From: Bacteroidaceae bacterium
Lineage (GTDB): Bacteria > Bacteroidota > Bacteroidia > Bacteroidales > Bacteroidaceae
DNA: 64,000 nt
Reading direction: 5' to 3'
NCBI GenBank assembly: GCA_017507105.1
Contig: JAFWBM010000027.1
Location: 62,001-126,000, forward strand
Every line of letters begins with the position of its first letter. Position 1 is the first letter of the stretch. The position numbers and the translations under genes are program-made. Of this stretch, positions 48,524 through 56,932 are shown piece by piece. A model generated the notes under the pieces. The model was not told the DNA's origin and searched no databases. It saw nothing but the letters and a program-made list of their open reading frames with translations.

Positions 48524-49768
48524 CTACTCCCGTCCTTTCTCGTCTAGGTATGAGTCTTTAAATCCCAAGAAATAGAGAACTCCATCCAAGCCAATAGTGT
48601 TTATAGACTGCTTGGCATTTGCTACTACACGTGGTTTGGCATGGAAGGCAATGCCTAGGCCGGCCTCACTGAGCATGGGAAGGTCATTGGCTCCATCACC
48701 AACGGCAATAGTCTGTGCTATATCAACTTTCTCTACTTGAGCTATAAGCTTTAATAGTTCGGCTTTGCGGCGTCCATCTACAATTTCTCCCAGATAACGT
48801 CCTGTAAGTATACCATTCTCATCTATCTCTAATTCGTTGGCATATACATAGTCTATTCCGTATCTCTTTTGCAGATACTCGCCAAAATATGTGAATCCTC
48901 CCGATAGTATTGCAATCTTATATCCGTAACGTTTCAATACATACATAAGTCTGTCGACTCCCTCGGTAATGGGAAGGTTCTCGGCAATATCGCGCATAAC
49001 AGAGGAGTCGAGACCTTTGAGCAATGCTACTCGCTCGGTGAAACTCTCTTTAAAATCAATCTCGCCACGCATTGCACGTTCGGTAATCTCTTTTACCTTG
49101 TTGCCCACTCCGGCACGCATTGCCAGTTCGTCAATGACCTCGGTCTGTATTAGTGTCGAGTCCATATCGAAACAGATGAGTCTACGCATGCGACGATACA
49201 TATTATCTATCTGGAATGAGCAATCCATACCCATCTCACTGGATAGGCGCAACAGCTCGGCCTGTATCTCGTTGCGATCTTTAGGTGTTCCACGCACCGA
49301 GAACTCAATACATGCACGAACATTCTTAGTAGGATTGGCAATTGATATTCGTCCTGACAAACGGCGTATGGAGTCAATATTCAGTCCTTGTGCTGCAATA
49401 AGTTGTGTTACGGCCTCTATCTGACTTGCCGACAGTTTACGTCCCAACAAAGTAATGATATATCTGTTTTTACCCTGACGTGCAACCCATGACTCATAAT
49501 CATCAGCATCAATCGGGAAGAACTTTATGTTAATACCAAGCTCACTTGCCTTGAAGAGTAACTCTTTCATTACATAGCCCGAGTTATCCTCTTCCACACG
49601 TATTAGAATTCCCAATGACAGTGTACTATGTATATCGGCCTGGCCTATATCGAGTACCGTAACATCATATCTTGACAAAACCGACATTATACAGGCTGTG
49701 AGTCCGGGTCGGTCCTCTCCTGTTATTCTTATGAGTATAAGTTCTTCCTTTGCCATCTCTATTTCCAT
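48524..49768 (-). CDS. serB: Phosphoserine phosphatase with N-terminal ACT domains
   Basis: 414 aa. It is the last step of serine synthesis. The N-terminal ~190 residues form ACT-like regulatory domains (LIRITGEDRPGLTACIMSVL), and the HAD phosphatase follows: CFDMDSTLIQTE (nucleophile Asp), ILSGGFTYF and VGDGANDLPMLSEAGLG. An in-frame ATG at 49756 is an alternative start. No terminator is visible between its stop and the decayed array end 38 bases away, so its transcript may read into the CRISPR array in crRNA sense. Confidence 0.95.
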   Translation of the reverse strand: MEIEMAKEELILIRITGEDRPGLTACIMSVLSRYDVTVLDIGQADIHSTLSLGILIRVEEDNSGYVMKELLFKASELGINIKFFPIDADDYESWVARQGKNRYIITLLGRKLSASQIEAVTQLIAAQGLNIDSIRRLSGRISIANPTKNVRACIEFSVRGTPKDRNEIQAELLRLSSEMGMDCSFQIDNMYRRMRRLICFDMDSTLIQTEVIDELAMRAGVGNKVKEITERAMRGEIDFKESFTERVALLKGLDSSVMRDIAENLPITEGVDRLMYVLKRYGYKIAILSGGFTYFGEYLQKRYGIDYVYANELEIDENGILTGRYLGEIVDGRRKAELLKLIAQVEKVDIAQTIAVGDGANDLPMLSEAGLGIAFHAKPRVVANAKQSINTIGLDGVLYFLGFKDSYLDEKGRE

Positions 49769-49875
49769 ATTTATATGTTATAAACCGGCTATACTTTCTA
49801 AATAAAAATTAAAACCGCACTAAAAAATGTAAACTATACACGTAATTCAAAAACAAATGCGTTACTTTGATGTTA

Positions 49876-49997
49876 TATTAATGTGTTTTTCATAGTAATA
49901 GATTCCGGTAACATCTGCTTGCGACAAGTCGATGCCCGAACGAGCAGAAGCGTCTGTTCGGAAAACTGTCCCTTCCCCTGGGACAGTTTTTTTATTT
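49876..49997 (+). ncRNA. Candidate small RNA with intrinsic terminator
   Basis: A ~120-base non-coding stretch on the plus strand. A weak -7-like box is at 49862-49869 (TTACTTTG). There is a hairpin with CCGAA/TTCGG and CAGA/TCTG arms around 49936-49962, then a strong stem AAAACTGTCCC/GGGACAGTTTT followed by seven or more Ts (ending near 49993). It matches no RNA family I recognise. The last stem could instead only terminate the minus-strand thioesterase gene, though the T-run is best on the plus strand. Confidence 0.4.
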
Positions 49998-50363
49998 TAC
50001 TTTCTGCATGAATCTCTCTTCATCAACTATATAACGCACATGTGTACCCTCGCCTATGGTACCTTTCTCGTCACATGCTGTAACATAAAAAGTGAGCTTG
50101 CGTCCCTCTACCTCTCTCAATATTGCAGAGGCATTGATAGTAGCTCCTATACCCGACGGACGTGTGTGTTGCACATCGAGACCTCCACCAACAGTTGTAC
50201 TGCCTTCCGGTAAATAAGATGCAACAGCCATCATAGCTGCATTCTCCATTAACGCAACCATTGCAGGCGAAGCGAATACCATGAGATTACCCGAGCCCAT
50301 TGTTACTGCACAATTGTCATTTGTAACTATTGTTGTACTTGTATATGTAAGACCCTCTTTCAT
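49992..50363 (-). CDS. Hotdog-fold thioesterase (fluoroacetyl-CoA thioesterase-like)
   Basis: 123 aa from the ATG at 50363 (MKEGLTYTSTTIVT). The frame extends upstream to an ATG at 50483, but the extra 40 residues are not domain-like. The hotdog pattern is clear: VFASPAMVALMENAAMMAV, then STTVGGGLDVQHTRPSGIGA and a final EGTHVRYIVD strand. The family hydrolyses small acyl-CoA thioesters; FlK is the studied member. The substrate is unknown here. It is divergent from the mechanosensitive channel gene. Confidence 0.8.
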   Translation of the reverse strand: MKEGLTYTSTTIVTNDNCAVTMGSGNLMVFASPAMVALMENAAMMAVASYLPEGSTTVGGGLDVQHTRPSGIGATINASAILREVEGRKLTFYVTACDEKGTIGEGTHVRYIVDEERFMQKVK

Positions 50364-50542
50364 TATCTTGAATATTAAGAAGCTGTTTATATTGAACTCT
50401 ATGTTCACCGTTAATGGCAAAGGTAGGAAAAATATAGAAGAAATATAAATTAACTTACACTCTTTTATACATAAAGAGTTCATTTATTTGCCTATATGGA
50501 GAACAACTGCACCATCTGTTTTTGTTTAATAAAATAAAAAAT

Positions 50543-51880
50543 ATGGATACAAACAACCTTGCAAGGTATGTGATGAATATTATAAAGGATATATTATCAC
50601 ATACAGGAATCTCAAGTACAACACTCGACAAGCTGGAGCCGCTGATATACGTTATAATAATTGTTGCTATTTCGCTCATCATTACTGAGATTGCATACAG
50701 AATCGTACATCAGACCTTAAAACGGATACTAAAAGTAAAGAAAAATACTTTCTTCACAAAGATTATAGAACACAATTCACTGCGTCGTCAGGCACAGATT
50801 GTTCCACCTCTTATTATGTCGAGCCTGTTACCATTGGCCTTCGACAAAGGAAGCGTGCTACTGCATTACATTGAGATTATTGTGTGGATATACTTTGTGG
50901 TGATGCTCACGCGCGCCTTGACAAGCATCATTGTTGTAATTGGAGAGACGGCATTCAGTAACGATAAATATCACAATCGTCCTATAAAGGGATTTGTACA
51001 GGTTGCACAGATAATAGTATATATCATTATGGCTATAATGGTAATTTCTATAATCACCAATAAATCGCCACTCTATCTCATTGGCGGTCTCGGTGCCTTT
51101 GCAGCAGTGCTCATGCTCATTACGAAAGATAGTATAATGGGGTTCGTTGGTGGTTTCCTTTTGCTCGAGAATGATATGATACGCATTGGCGACTGGATAG
51201 AGGTACCGGGTAACACAATAAACGGTATAGTATCCGATATATCACTCACTATTGTAAAGGTACGGAACTTTGATAATACAATTGCTACAATACCACCTTA
51301 CACACTCATAAACTCAAGTTTTATAAACTGGAGAGGAATAAATGAGAGTAAATCACGTCGTATAGCAAGAGGGTATACAATAAAGCTCGACAACATAAGA
51401 CCATGTAGCGATGAGTTTATCGACAGAATAAAGAAGATGGATGATAAGATAACCGAATATATCGAGATTAAAAAAACACAAAGAAATGATGGAAAAATCT
51501 GTAACACATCAAACGAGAGCAACATTCCCAATGGAACGATAGAGACAAATGCAGGTCTGTTTCGTGCCTATGCCGATATGTATCTGAGGCATCATCCACG
51601 CATACGCAAGGATATGCTTATAATGGTACGCACTCTGGAGCCATCAGGAAATGGCTTGCCAATACAATTCTACTGCTTTACCGACACAACTGTGTGGGAG
51701 GAGTACGAGAGTATACAATCGGAGATTATGGAACACTTTGCAACAATAATGCCTGTATTTGAACTATACCCCTATCAGAGCACCTCGGCACGCGATACAA
51801 TAATAAGTGGTATGCTGGAGGGTAACTACCCTATGGACAAAATAAAAGGGATGCCTTACAAGATAGAATACGATGAATAA
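50543..51880 (+). CDS. MscS-family mechanosensitive channel (YbdG-like)
   Basis: 445 aa from the ATG at 50543; an in-frame TTG at 50522 adds 7 residues. Several N-terminal membrane helices (LIYVIIIVAISLIITEIAY, IIVWIYFVVMLTRALT, IIVYIIMAIMVISII) precede the pore helix and beta domain: LGAFAAVLMLITKDSIMGFVGG, IRIGDWIEVPGNTINGIVSDI and TIPPYTLINSSFINWRGINES. The last motifs match the E. coli YbdG branch. Role: release of solutes on osmotic downshift or a related inner-membrane function. It is a single gene with no terminator hairpin noticed. Confidence 0.88.
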   Translation: MDTNNLARYVMNIIKDILSHTGISSTTLDKLEPLIYVIIIVAISLIITEIAYRIVHQTLKRILKVKKNTFFTKIIEHNSLRRQAQIVPPLIMSSLLPLAFDKGSVLLHYIEIIVWIYFVVMLTRALTSIIVVIGETAFSNDKYHNRPIKGFVQVAQIIVYIIMAIMVISIITNKSPLYLIGGLGAFAAVLMLITKDSIMGFVGGFLLLENDMIRIGDWIEVPGNTINGIVSDISLTIVKVRNFDNTIATIPPYTLINSSFINWRGINESKSRRIARGYTIKLDNIRPCSDEFIDRIKKMDDKITEYIEIKKTQRNDGKICNTSNESNIPNGTIETNAGLFRAYADMYLRHHPRIRKDMLIMVRTLEPSGNGLPIQFYCFTDTTVWEEYESIQSEIMEHFATIMPVFELYPYQSTSARDTIISGMLEGNYPMDKIKGMPYKIEYDE

Positions 51881-52037
51881 TAGAGACTCCTAAAAAACCG
51901 TTTTTGCACATATATGTTTTATTTGTGCAAAACTTATTGCAAGAATGTTCATTTTTAATTAATTTTGCAGCCGTTTATGGATATTAATCTCATAAACACA
52001 ATATTAAATGTAATAATTTACCAACAATTATAATAAA

Positions 52038-52850
52038 ATGACAAAGATTAAAGGAAGTTGCATACTTATAACCGGTGGAGCATCGGGAATAGGACGCATC
52101 ATGGGACGCATGGCACTTGAGATTGGTGCACGACAACTTATTATATGGGATATAAACGAGCATGGCATAAACGATACAATTGAAGAACTTAGAAAGATTG
52201 GAAACATTAAAGGATATAAGGTCGACATATCGGACAGCGAGGCTGTGACGGAGTGCTACAAACGCACACATTGGGAGTGTGGCAATATAGACATTCTTAT
52301 AAACAATGCAGGAATAGTAACCGGCAACAGCACTTTCGATAAACAGCAGATAAAAGAGATTGAGCGCACCATGCAGATAAATGCCACAGCACCTATGGTA
52401 ATTACGTCACAGGTTCTGCCCGAGATGATAGCACGTAATCATGGACATGTCTGTAACATTGCATCGGCAGCAGGTATGATATCAAACCCTAAAATGTCGG
52501 TATATGTAGCAAGCAAATGGGCCATCATTGGATGGAGCGACTCGGTGCGTATAGAACTAAAGCAGGCAAAGAGCAAAGTGCGTTTCACAACCATTGCACC
52601 CTACTTTATAAATACAGGAATGTTCGATGGTGTGAAATCGAGGATATTCCCCATACTTAAACCCGAACCTACTGCACGTAAGATACTTCGCGCCATTGAG
52701 AAGAACAAAAACTTCAAAGGATTGCCTTTCGGTTATCATTTTATCCGTTTTTGCCAGGCACTGTTGCCAACATCCATTTTTGATTATATCTTTGGCGAGG
52801 TTGTAGGAATATTCCATGCAATGGACCACTTTACAGGAAGAAAACAATGA
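52038..52850 (+). CDS. Short-chain dehydrogenase/reductase
   Basis: 270 aa classical SDR. The cofactor motif is TGGASGIGR, then NNAG, and the catalytic Ser/Tyr/Lys are in NIASAAGM and YVASKWA. The C-terminal extension ([14 protein letters not shown]-like) resembles membrane-associated retinol or fatty-alcohol SDRs. Its stop overlaps the ATG of the aldehyde dehydrogenase gene (ATGA), so the pair probably performs consecutive alcohol-to-aldehyde-to-acid (or reverse) steps on a lipid-like substrate. That pathway is inferred. Confidence 0.88.
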   Translation: MTKIKGSCILITGGASGIGRIMGRMALEIGARQLIIWDINEHGINDTIEELRKIGNIKGYKVDISDSEAVTECYKRTHWECGNIDILINNAGIVTGNSTFDKQQIKEIERTMQINATAPMVITSQVLPEMIARNHGHVCNIASAAGMISNPKMSVYVASKWAIIGWSDSVRIELKQAKSKVRFTTIAPYFINTGMFDGVKSRIFPILKPEPTARKILRAIEKNKNFKGLPFGYHFIRFCQALLPTSIFDYIFGEVVGIFHAMDHFTGRKQ

Positions 52851-54229
52851 GCATAGAAAATACAGAAAAGCAATATATTGAGAGTATAAGAGAGAAGCAA
52901 AGCCAATTCTTTGCAACCGGAGCAACACTCGAATACCAATACCGCATATCGCAACTTAAGAAACTGCAAAAGGCACTGCAGGCATGGGAGAAACATTTGT
53001 GCGAGGCATTATGGACCGATCTTCACAAAAGTCCACAGGAGGCAATACTCACCGAACTTAGTATTGTGTCGGGTGAGATAAAAAACCATATAAGCCATCT
53101 GAAGAGATGGATGAAGGCAAAACGTGTATGCACACCTATAAAGATGATGCCATCGAGAAGCCGTATCATTAGCGAGCCTCTTGGAAATGCCCTTATAATA
53201 GCCCCTTGGAACTACCCTGTACAGCTGCTGCTAAACCCTCTTGTTGGTGCAATATCTGCCGGATGTACAGCTATACTTAAACCATCGCCATACGTACCCA
53301 ATGTATCTGTCGCCATTGAAGAGATGATAAGTAACACTTTCGAAAAGGAGTACATAGCAGTGGTACAAGGCGACAGAGAGGTAAATAAGCAACTGCTATC
53401 GCAACGATACGATGTTATATTCTTTACCGGAAGTCCACAGCTTGGCAAGAGTGTGATGCGCGCTGCAGCCGAGCATCTAACACCTGTTGTTCTGGAACTT
53501 GGTGGCAAAAGCCCATGCATTGTAGACAAAGATGCCGATATAGAGATTGCTGCACGACGCATAGCTTGGGGAAAGACACTTAATGCAGGACAGACATGTA
53601 TTGCACCCGACTATCTTCTTATACACGAAGAGTGTAAGGCTCAATTCATAAAAGCATTTGAAAAGGAGCTGCATAAGTTGCACGGAAAGAATATTAAGGA
53701 GAGCCGTCACTATGTGCGCATTGTAAACGACAAATCGTTTGAACGCATCAAACGATATATGCAGGACGGTGACATCGTAATAGGTGGCGAAACCGACACG
53801 CAGGAGCGATACATTGCACCCACCCTGCTCGATAATGTAAAGAGCAGTTCACCCGTAATGCAAGAGGAGATATTCGGCCCCATCTTGCCGATTATGACAT
53901 TCACAAACCGCGATAATGCAATTGAATTTATCCGCCAACGCGAGAAACCGCTTGCTCTCTACTACTTTGGAAAAGAGAGCGACGGGAAAGAGATTTTACG
54001 ACTCACCTCATCGGGGGGAGCCTGCATAAACGATACTATAATGCATATAGCAAATGAGAATATCCCATTCGGAGGTGTAGGTAACTCGGGCATGGGACAC
54101 TATCATGGTGAGGAGAGTTTCAAGGCCTTCTCGCATCAACGCTCTGTAGTGATAACCCCTACATGGATAGATCTTCCTTTCCGTTACATGCCCTACAAGA
54201 TGTTCGGACTTGTAAAGAAACTGTTATAA
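52847..54229 (+). CDS. Aldehyde dehydrogenase (class 3-like, fatty-aldehyde type)
   Basis: 460 aa, short as in class 3 enzymes. Motifs: [48 protein letters not shown] (general-base Glu) and [13 protein letters not shown] (catalytic Cys). Class 3 members often oxidise long-chain aldehydes. The C-terminus ([18 protein letters not shown]) fits the membrane-proximal tail of fatty-aldehyde dehydrogenases. It is coupled to the SDR gene by ATGA overlap and ends in a 27-bp terminator stem. Confidence 0.9.
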   Translation: MSIENTEKQYIESIREKQSQFFATGATLEYQYRISQLKKLQKALQAWEKHLCEALWTDLHKSPQEAILTELSIVSGEIKNHISHLKRWMKAKRVCTPIKMMPSRSRIISEPLGNALIIAPWNYPVQLLLNPLVGAISAGCTAILKPSPYVPNVSVAIEEMISNTFEKEYIAVVQGDREVNKQLLSQRYDVIFFTGSPQLGKSVMRAAAEHLTPVVLELGGKSPCIVDKDADIEIAARRIAWGKTLNAGQTCIAPDYLLIHEECKAQFIKAFEKELHKLHGKNIKESRHYVRIVNDKSFERIKRYMQDGDIVIGGETDTQERYIAPTLLDNVKSSSPVMQEEIFGPILPIMTFTNRDNAIEFIRQREKPLALYYFGKESDGKEILRLTSSGGACINDTIMHIANENIPFGGVGNSGMGHYHGEESFKAFSHQRSVVITPTWIDLPFRYMPYKMFGLVKKLL

Positions 54230-54234
54230 AACAG

Positions 54235-54292
54235 ATTTCTGATAAAAATATTTGCCTCGGATTTTTCCGAGGCAAATATTTTTATCAGAAAT
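54235..54292. terminator. Long bidirectional terminator overlapping the SusD-like stop codon
   Basis: A 27-bp perfect stem (54235-54261 with 54266-54292), loop TTTT. The right arm contains the stop codon of the minus-strand SusD-like gene (54285-54287). Confidence 0.9.
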
Positions 54293-56168
54293 TAGGAGCA
54301 TCCACATCCCACCACAAACGTGTAGCTTGCTTATCGGGGCCACCAAGCGCGGGAACACCCCTTTCATTGACAAGAATTTTGGTAACAGCGTCTGTCGGCA
54401 ACCAAGGAATACGACGAATCATATCGCCCTGCTCTATTGAGCCGTCACCATCATTGGTGTTAAGCACAGGGAACAACTTGGGATAGCCTGTACGACGCAA
54501 CTCGGTCCATGCCTCTGTAGAGAGGGGGAAGAGGGCAAGGTACTTCTGAGTGATAATCTTCTCGAGCTTGGTCTCAAGGTTATCACCCTCATTCCATTTT
54601 ACACCAATCTTGGTAACGCTGGGCCAAGGCTCGCCGGCACCCAGAGGATCAACGCTTATATAATCAACAGGCTCCTCAAGATTCAAGTAATCCTCTACAT
54701 GATCGGCATATGCAACACCATGCTGAACAAGGATAGGATCTTCGAAATATGCATTGCGGATAGCACGCTCATAGAAATCCTTGGCTGTACCACCCATGTT
54801 CCAACCACGAATAGCACCCTCGGCACGGAGAAGGTCTACCTCGGCCCACTTCAAGAAGTACATAGGAGCCAAACCACCGTCAAAACGGTTATAATCGAAG
54901 ATTGAATAAGCCTGCAAGGGGTTAACTGCTGCAACCTGACCATCACCTACAAACTGACCTGAACGGATACCGCAGATACGTGTACCTTTCGGCAACACCT
55001 CACCTGTGTAAGGATTGGTAATATCTGTATTGTTAGGCTGGATAAAGTACTTTGTATAAGGATGGTTGAGACTCACGAGCAAGCTCTCGAAAGATGCTGA
55101 CAAACGGAGGTCACCCCAGCTGCAAGCAATATCACAAAGAGGATGCCTAAAACCACAAATAATGGGGTAAAGCCCATGCTGCTCATCAACACTCTCTACA
55201 ACACCGCTTGCTACAGCCTCCTCGGCCCAACGCTTTGCTGTCTCGGGCTCTACCTTTACAATGTGCATAGCCATACGCAACTTAAGTGAGTTGGCAAGTT
55301 TGATGAATGAAGAAAGGTTAGAGCAATCACCTGTGATAGGCTCACGACCTGTCTGGTGGTATCTCATCATCAAGTCACCAATCTTCTTCTTGTACCAATC
55401 GGGGCGGTTACCCTCGGTCTGGTAATAGTTAAGACATGCAACTATTGCGTCCAAATCTTCAACTATCTCGTAATATATGGTACGAAGGTCGTTATATACA
55501 GTGCTGTTAGAAGCATTTGTCTTATCATCCATATATGTGTATGGACCTGCAAGGTCGGCATGTTCTTGTGCTGCCAAACAGTAGTAAAGCAGGTTGATTG
55601 CCTTTATCTCGGGGATAGAATTTACCGAAGGATGGTGCAACAAAGGCATAAAATTATCTTTAGCCATTGTATATGCTATAAAAGATGCACCTTTAAATTC
55701 AGATGATACATCATAAGTAGATGTTATAGTACCATACATAAAATCTTTGTGAGGTATTGTGAAATATTGCGCATATAAATCGGGACCAAAGCTGTACTGC
55801 CGCTGATAAGCGTGAGCAGCGGGAAGACCACCCTCTTTACCACCACGGAGGTTATACTGACCTGCAAGGTTCTGACCCAAATAGCCTCCTTCTTTTAAGG
55901 TGTTTATAGCATTGTCAACTTCGCTCTCCGAGGGTTCCTTTGTATAAATTTCGGGAGTTATACCGGCTTCTTCGTTAACCTGTTTCTCTATATAGGTATA
56001 CTGATTAAAGTCAACTTGTTCTAAATCTTTAACATTATAAATAATAGATTGACCATTATTCCTAACAATAGTCATTGTCGGATAATTTATTGAATCCTTA
56101 ACTATGGTCTGCGCCTGCACACCGAATGTGGTAAATAGAACCAAAAAAGTAAATGCAATCTTTTTCAT
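54285..56168 (-). CDS. RagB/SusD-family outer-membrane protein without a SusC partner
   Basis: 627 aa. The SusD helical core is recognisable: INLLYYCLAAQEHADLAGPYTYMDD, FIKLANSLKLRMAMHIVK, MYFLKWAEVDLLRAEGA and the C-terminal IITQKYLALFPLSTEAWTELRRTGYP. SusD proteins bind glycans or peptides over a TonB-dependent SusC channel. Two features are unusual: the signal peptide (MKKIAFTFLVLFTTFGVQAQ) lacks a lipobox cysteine, and no susC gene is adjacent. Residues ~25-60 carry a short module (MTIVRNNGQSIIYNV, LEQVDF) like the one in the small secreted proteins here. It starts three bases after the 162-aa gene. Confidence 0.85.
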   Translation of the reverse strand: MKKIAFTFLVLFTTFGVQAQTIVKDSINYPTMTIVRNNGQSIIYNVKDLEQVDFNQYTYIEKQVNEEAGITPEIYTKEPSESEVDNAINTLKEGGYLGQNLAGQYNLRGGKEGGLPAAHAYQRQYSFGPDLYAQYFTIPHKDFMYGTITSTYDVSSEFKGASFIAYTMAKDNFMPLLHHPSVNSIPEIKAINLLYYCLAAQEHADLAGPYTYMDDKTNASNSTVYNDLRTIYYEIVEDLDAIVACLNYYQTEGNRPDWYKKKIGDLMMRYHQTGREPITGDCSNLSSFIKLANSLKLRMAMHIVKVEPETAKRWAEEAVASGVVESVDEQHGLYPIICGFRHPLCDIACSWGDLRLSASFESLLVSLNHPYTKYFIQPNNTDITNPYTGEVLPKGTRICGIRSGQFVGDGQVAAVNPLQAYSIFDYNRFDGGLAPMYFLKWAEVDLLRAEGAIRGWNMGGTAKDFYERAIRNAYFEDPILVQHGVAYADHVEDYLNLEEPVDYISVDPLGAGEPWPSVTKIGVKWNEGDNLETKLEKIITQKYLALFPLSTEAWTELRRTGYPKLFPVLNTNDGDGSIEQGDMIRRIPWLPTDAVTKILVNERGVPALGGPDKQATRLWWDVDAPNF

Positions 56169-56171
56169 ATA

Positions 56172-56660
56172 TTATCTGTTTTTGCGTATTTTTATAGAAT
56201 GTTCACCCATCACGTTTACAATATAGGTACCCGAAGGTAATTGGAAGAGCGAGACTTTAATGCTGTTGCCATTGTTTACTACATCGACATTATAGCGACG
56301 TCCGGAAATATCATAAACACTCAAATGAGTATTATCATCAACACCTTCAACCAGCAAATTGTCATTATCGAGATATGTAAAACGTATCTCATTTTCTGCT
56401 ATCTCAATGTTTTCAACGTCGGTACTCTCTTGCTCTACAAAATAATAACGTAACACCTTGCCTATCGCATACTCGGAGGATACTTTTTCGGTATCGATAA
56501 CAAGTGATTGCTCTGTGAATGTTATAACAGGCTTTTCACTGAACGAATATGAAACGGTAGATTTATCATCCATCTCGAGCACAAGCAATATCTCCTGTGC
56601 ATAGGTTCCTATCCTGCATGTAAACAGCAGTAGTAGAAACAGAATTAATTTGTTTTTCAT
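56172..56660 (-). CDS. Small secreted protein with type IX secretion-like C-terminal domain
   Basis: 162 aa. A signal peptide (MKNKLILFLLLLFTCRIG, cut after TYAQ) is followed by LVLEMDDKSTVSYSFSEKP, VITFTEQSLVI and a strand pair ending VLRYYF. This is a module common in Prevotella/Bacteroides secreted proteins. The C-terminal domain (LSVYDISGRRYNV ... LPSGTYIVNVMG ... SIKIRKN) is a type A sorting domain. It is first in a two-gene unit with the SusD-like gene and may be its partner at the surface. The structure is parallel to the protein at 321-812. Confidence 0.7.
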   Translation of the reverse strand: MKNKLILFLLLLFTCRIGTYAQEILLVLEMDDKSTVSYSFSEKPVITFTEQSLVIDTEKVSSEYAIGKVLRYYFVEQESTDVENIEIAENEIRFTYLDNDNLLVEGVDDNTHLSVYDISGRRYNVDVVNNGNSIKVSLFQLPSGTYIVNVMGEHSIKIRKNR

Positions 56661-56932
56661 TTTAGAAATTGTTTTAATTTATATCATTGAATATATAATT
56701 GCATAATAGCTATAAAAACAGATAAATATCTGTATATAATTAATTATTGGTGTCGGGCAAAAATCATTTTGCAAAATAATAATAAATAAAATATCTGATA
56801 GTGACTCAAATAGTATATATACGTATTATCATTTTATTTAACAAAAGTATAATAAATTTTATTTTAAACAATATTAAAATTTACCCTCCCCCGGCTTTTA
56901 ACAAATTATAACATTTAAACTCCTAAAAGAAT

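Noticed and set aside
49876-49997. Identification of the candidate small RNA as 6S, SRP or a known riboswitch
   Set aside because: None of the conserved motifs of these families is visible; it is left as an unnamed candidate.
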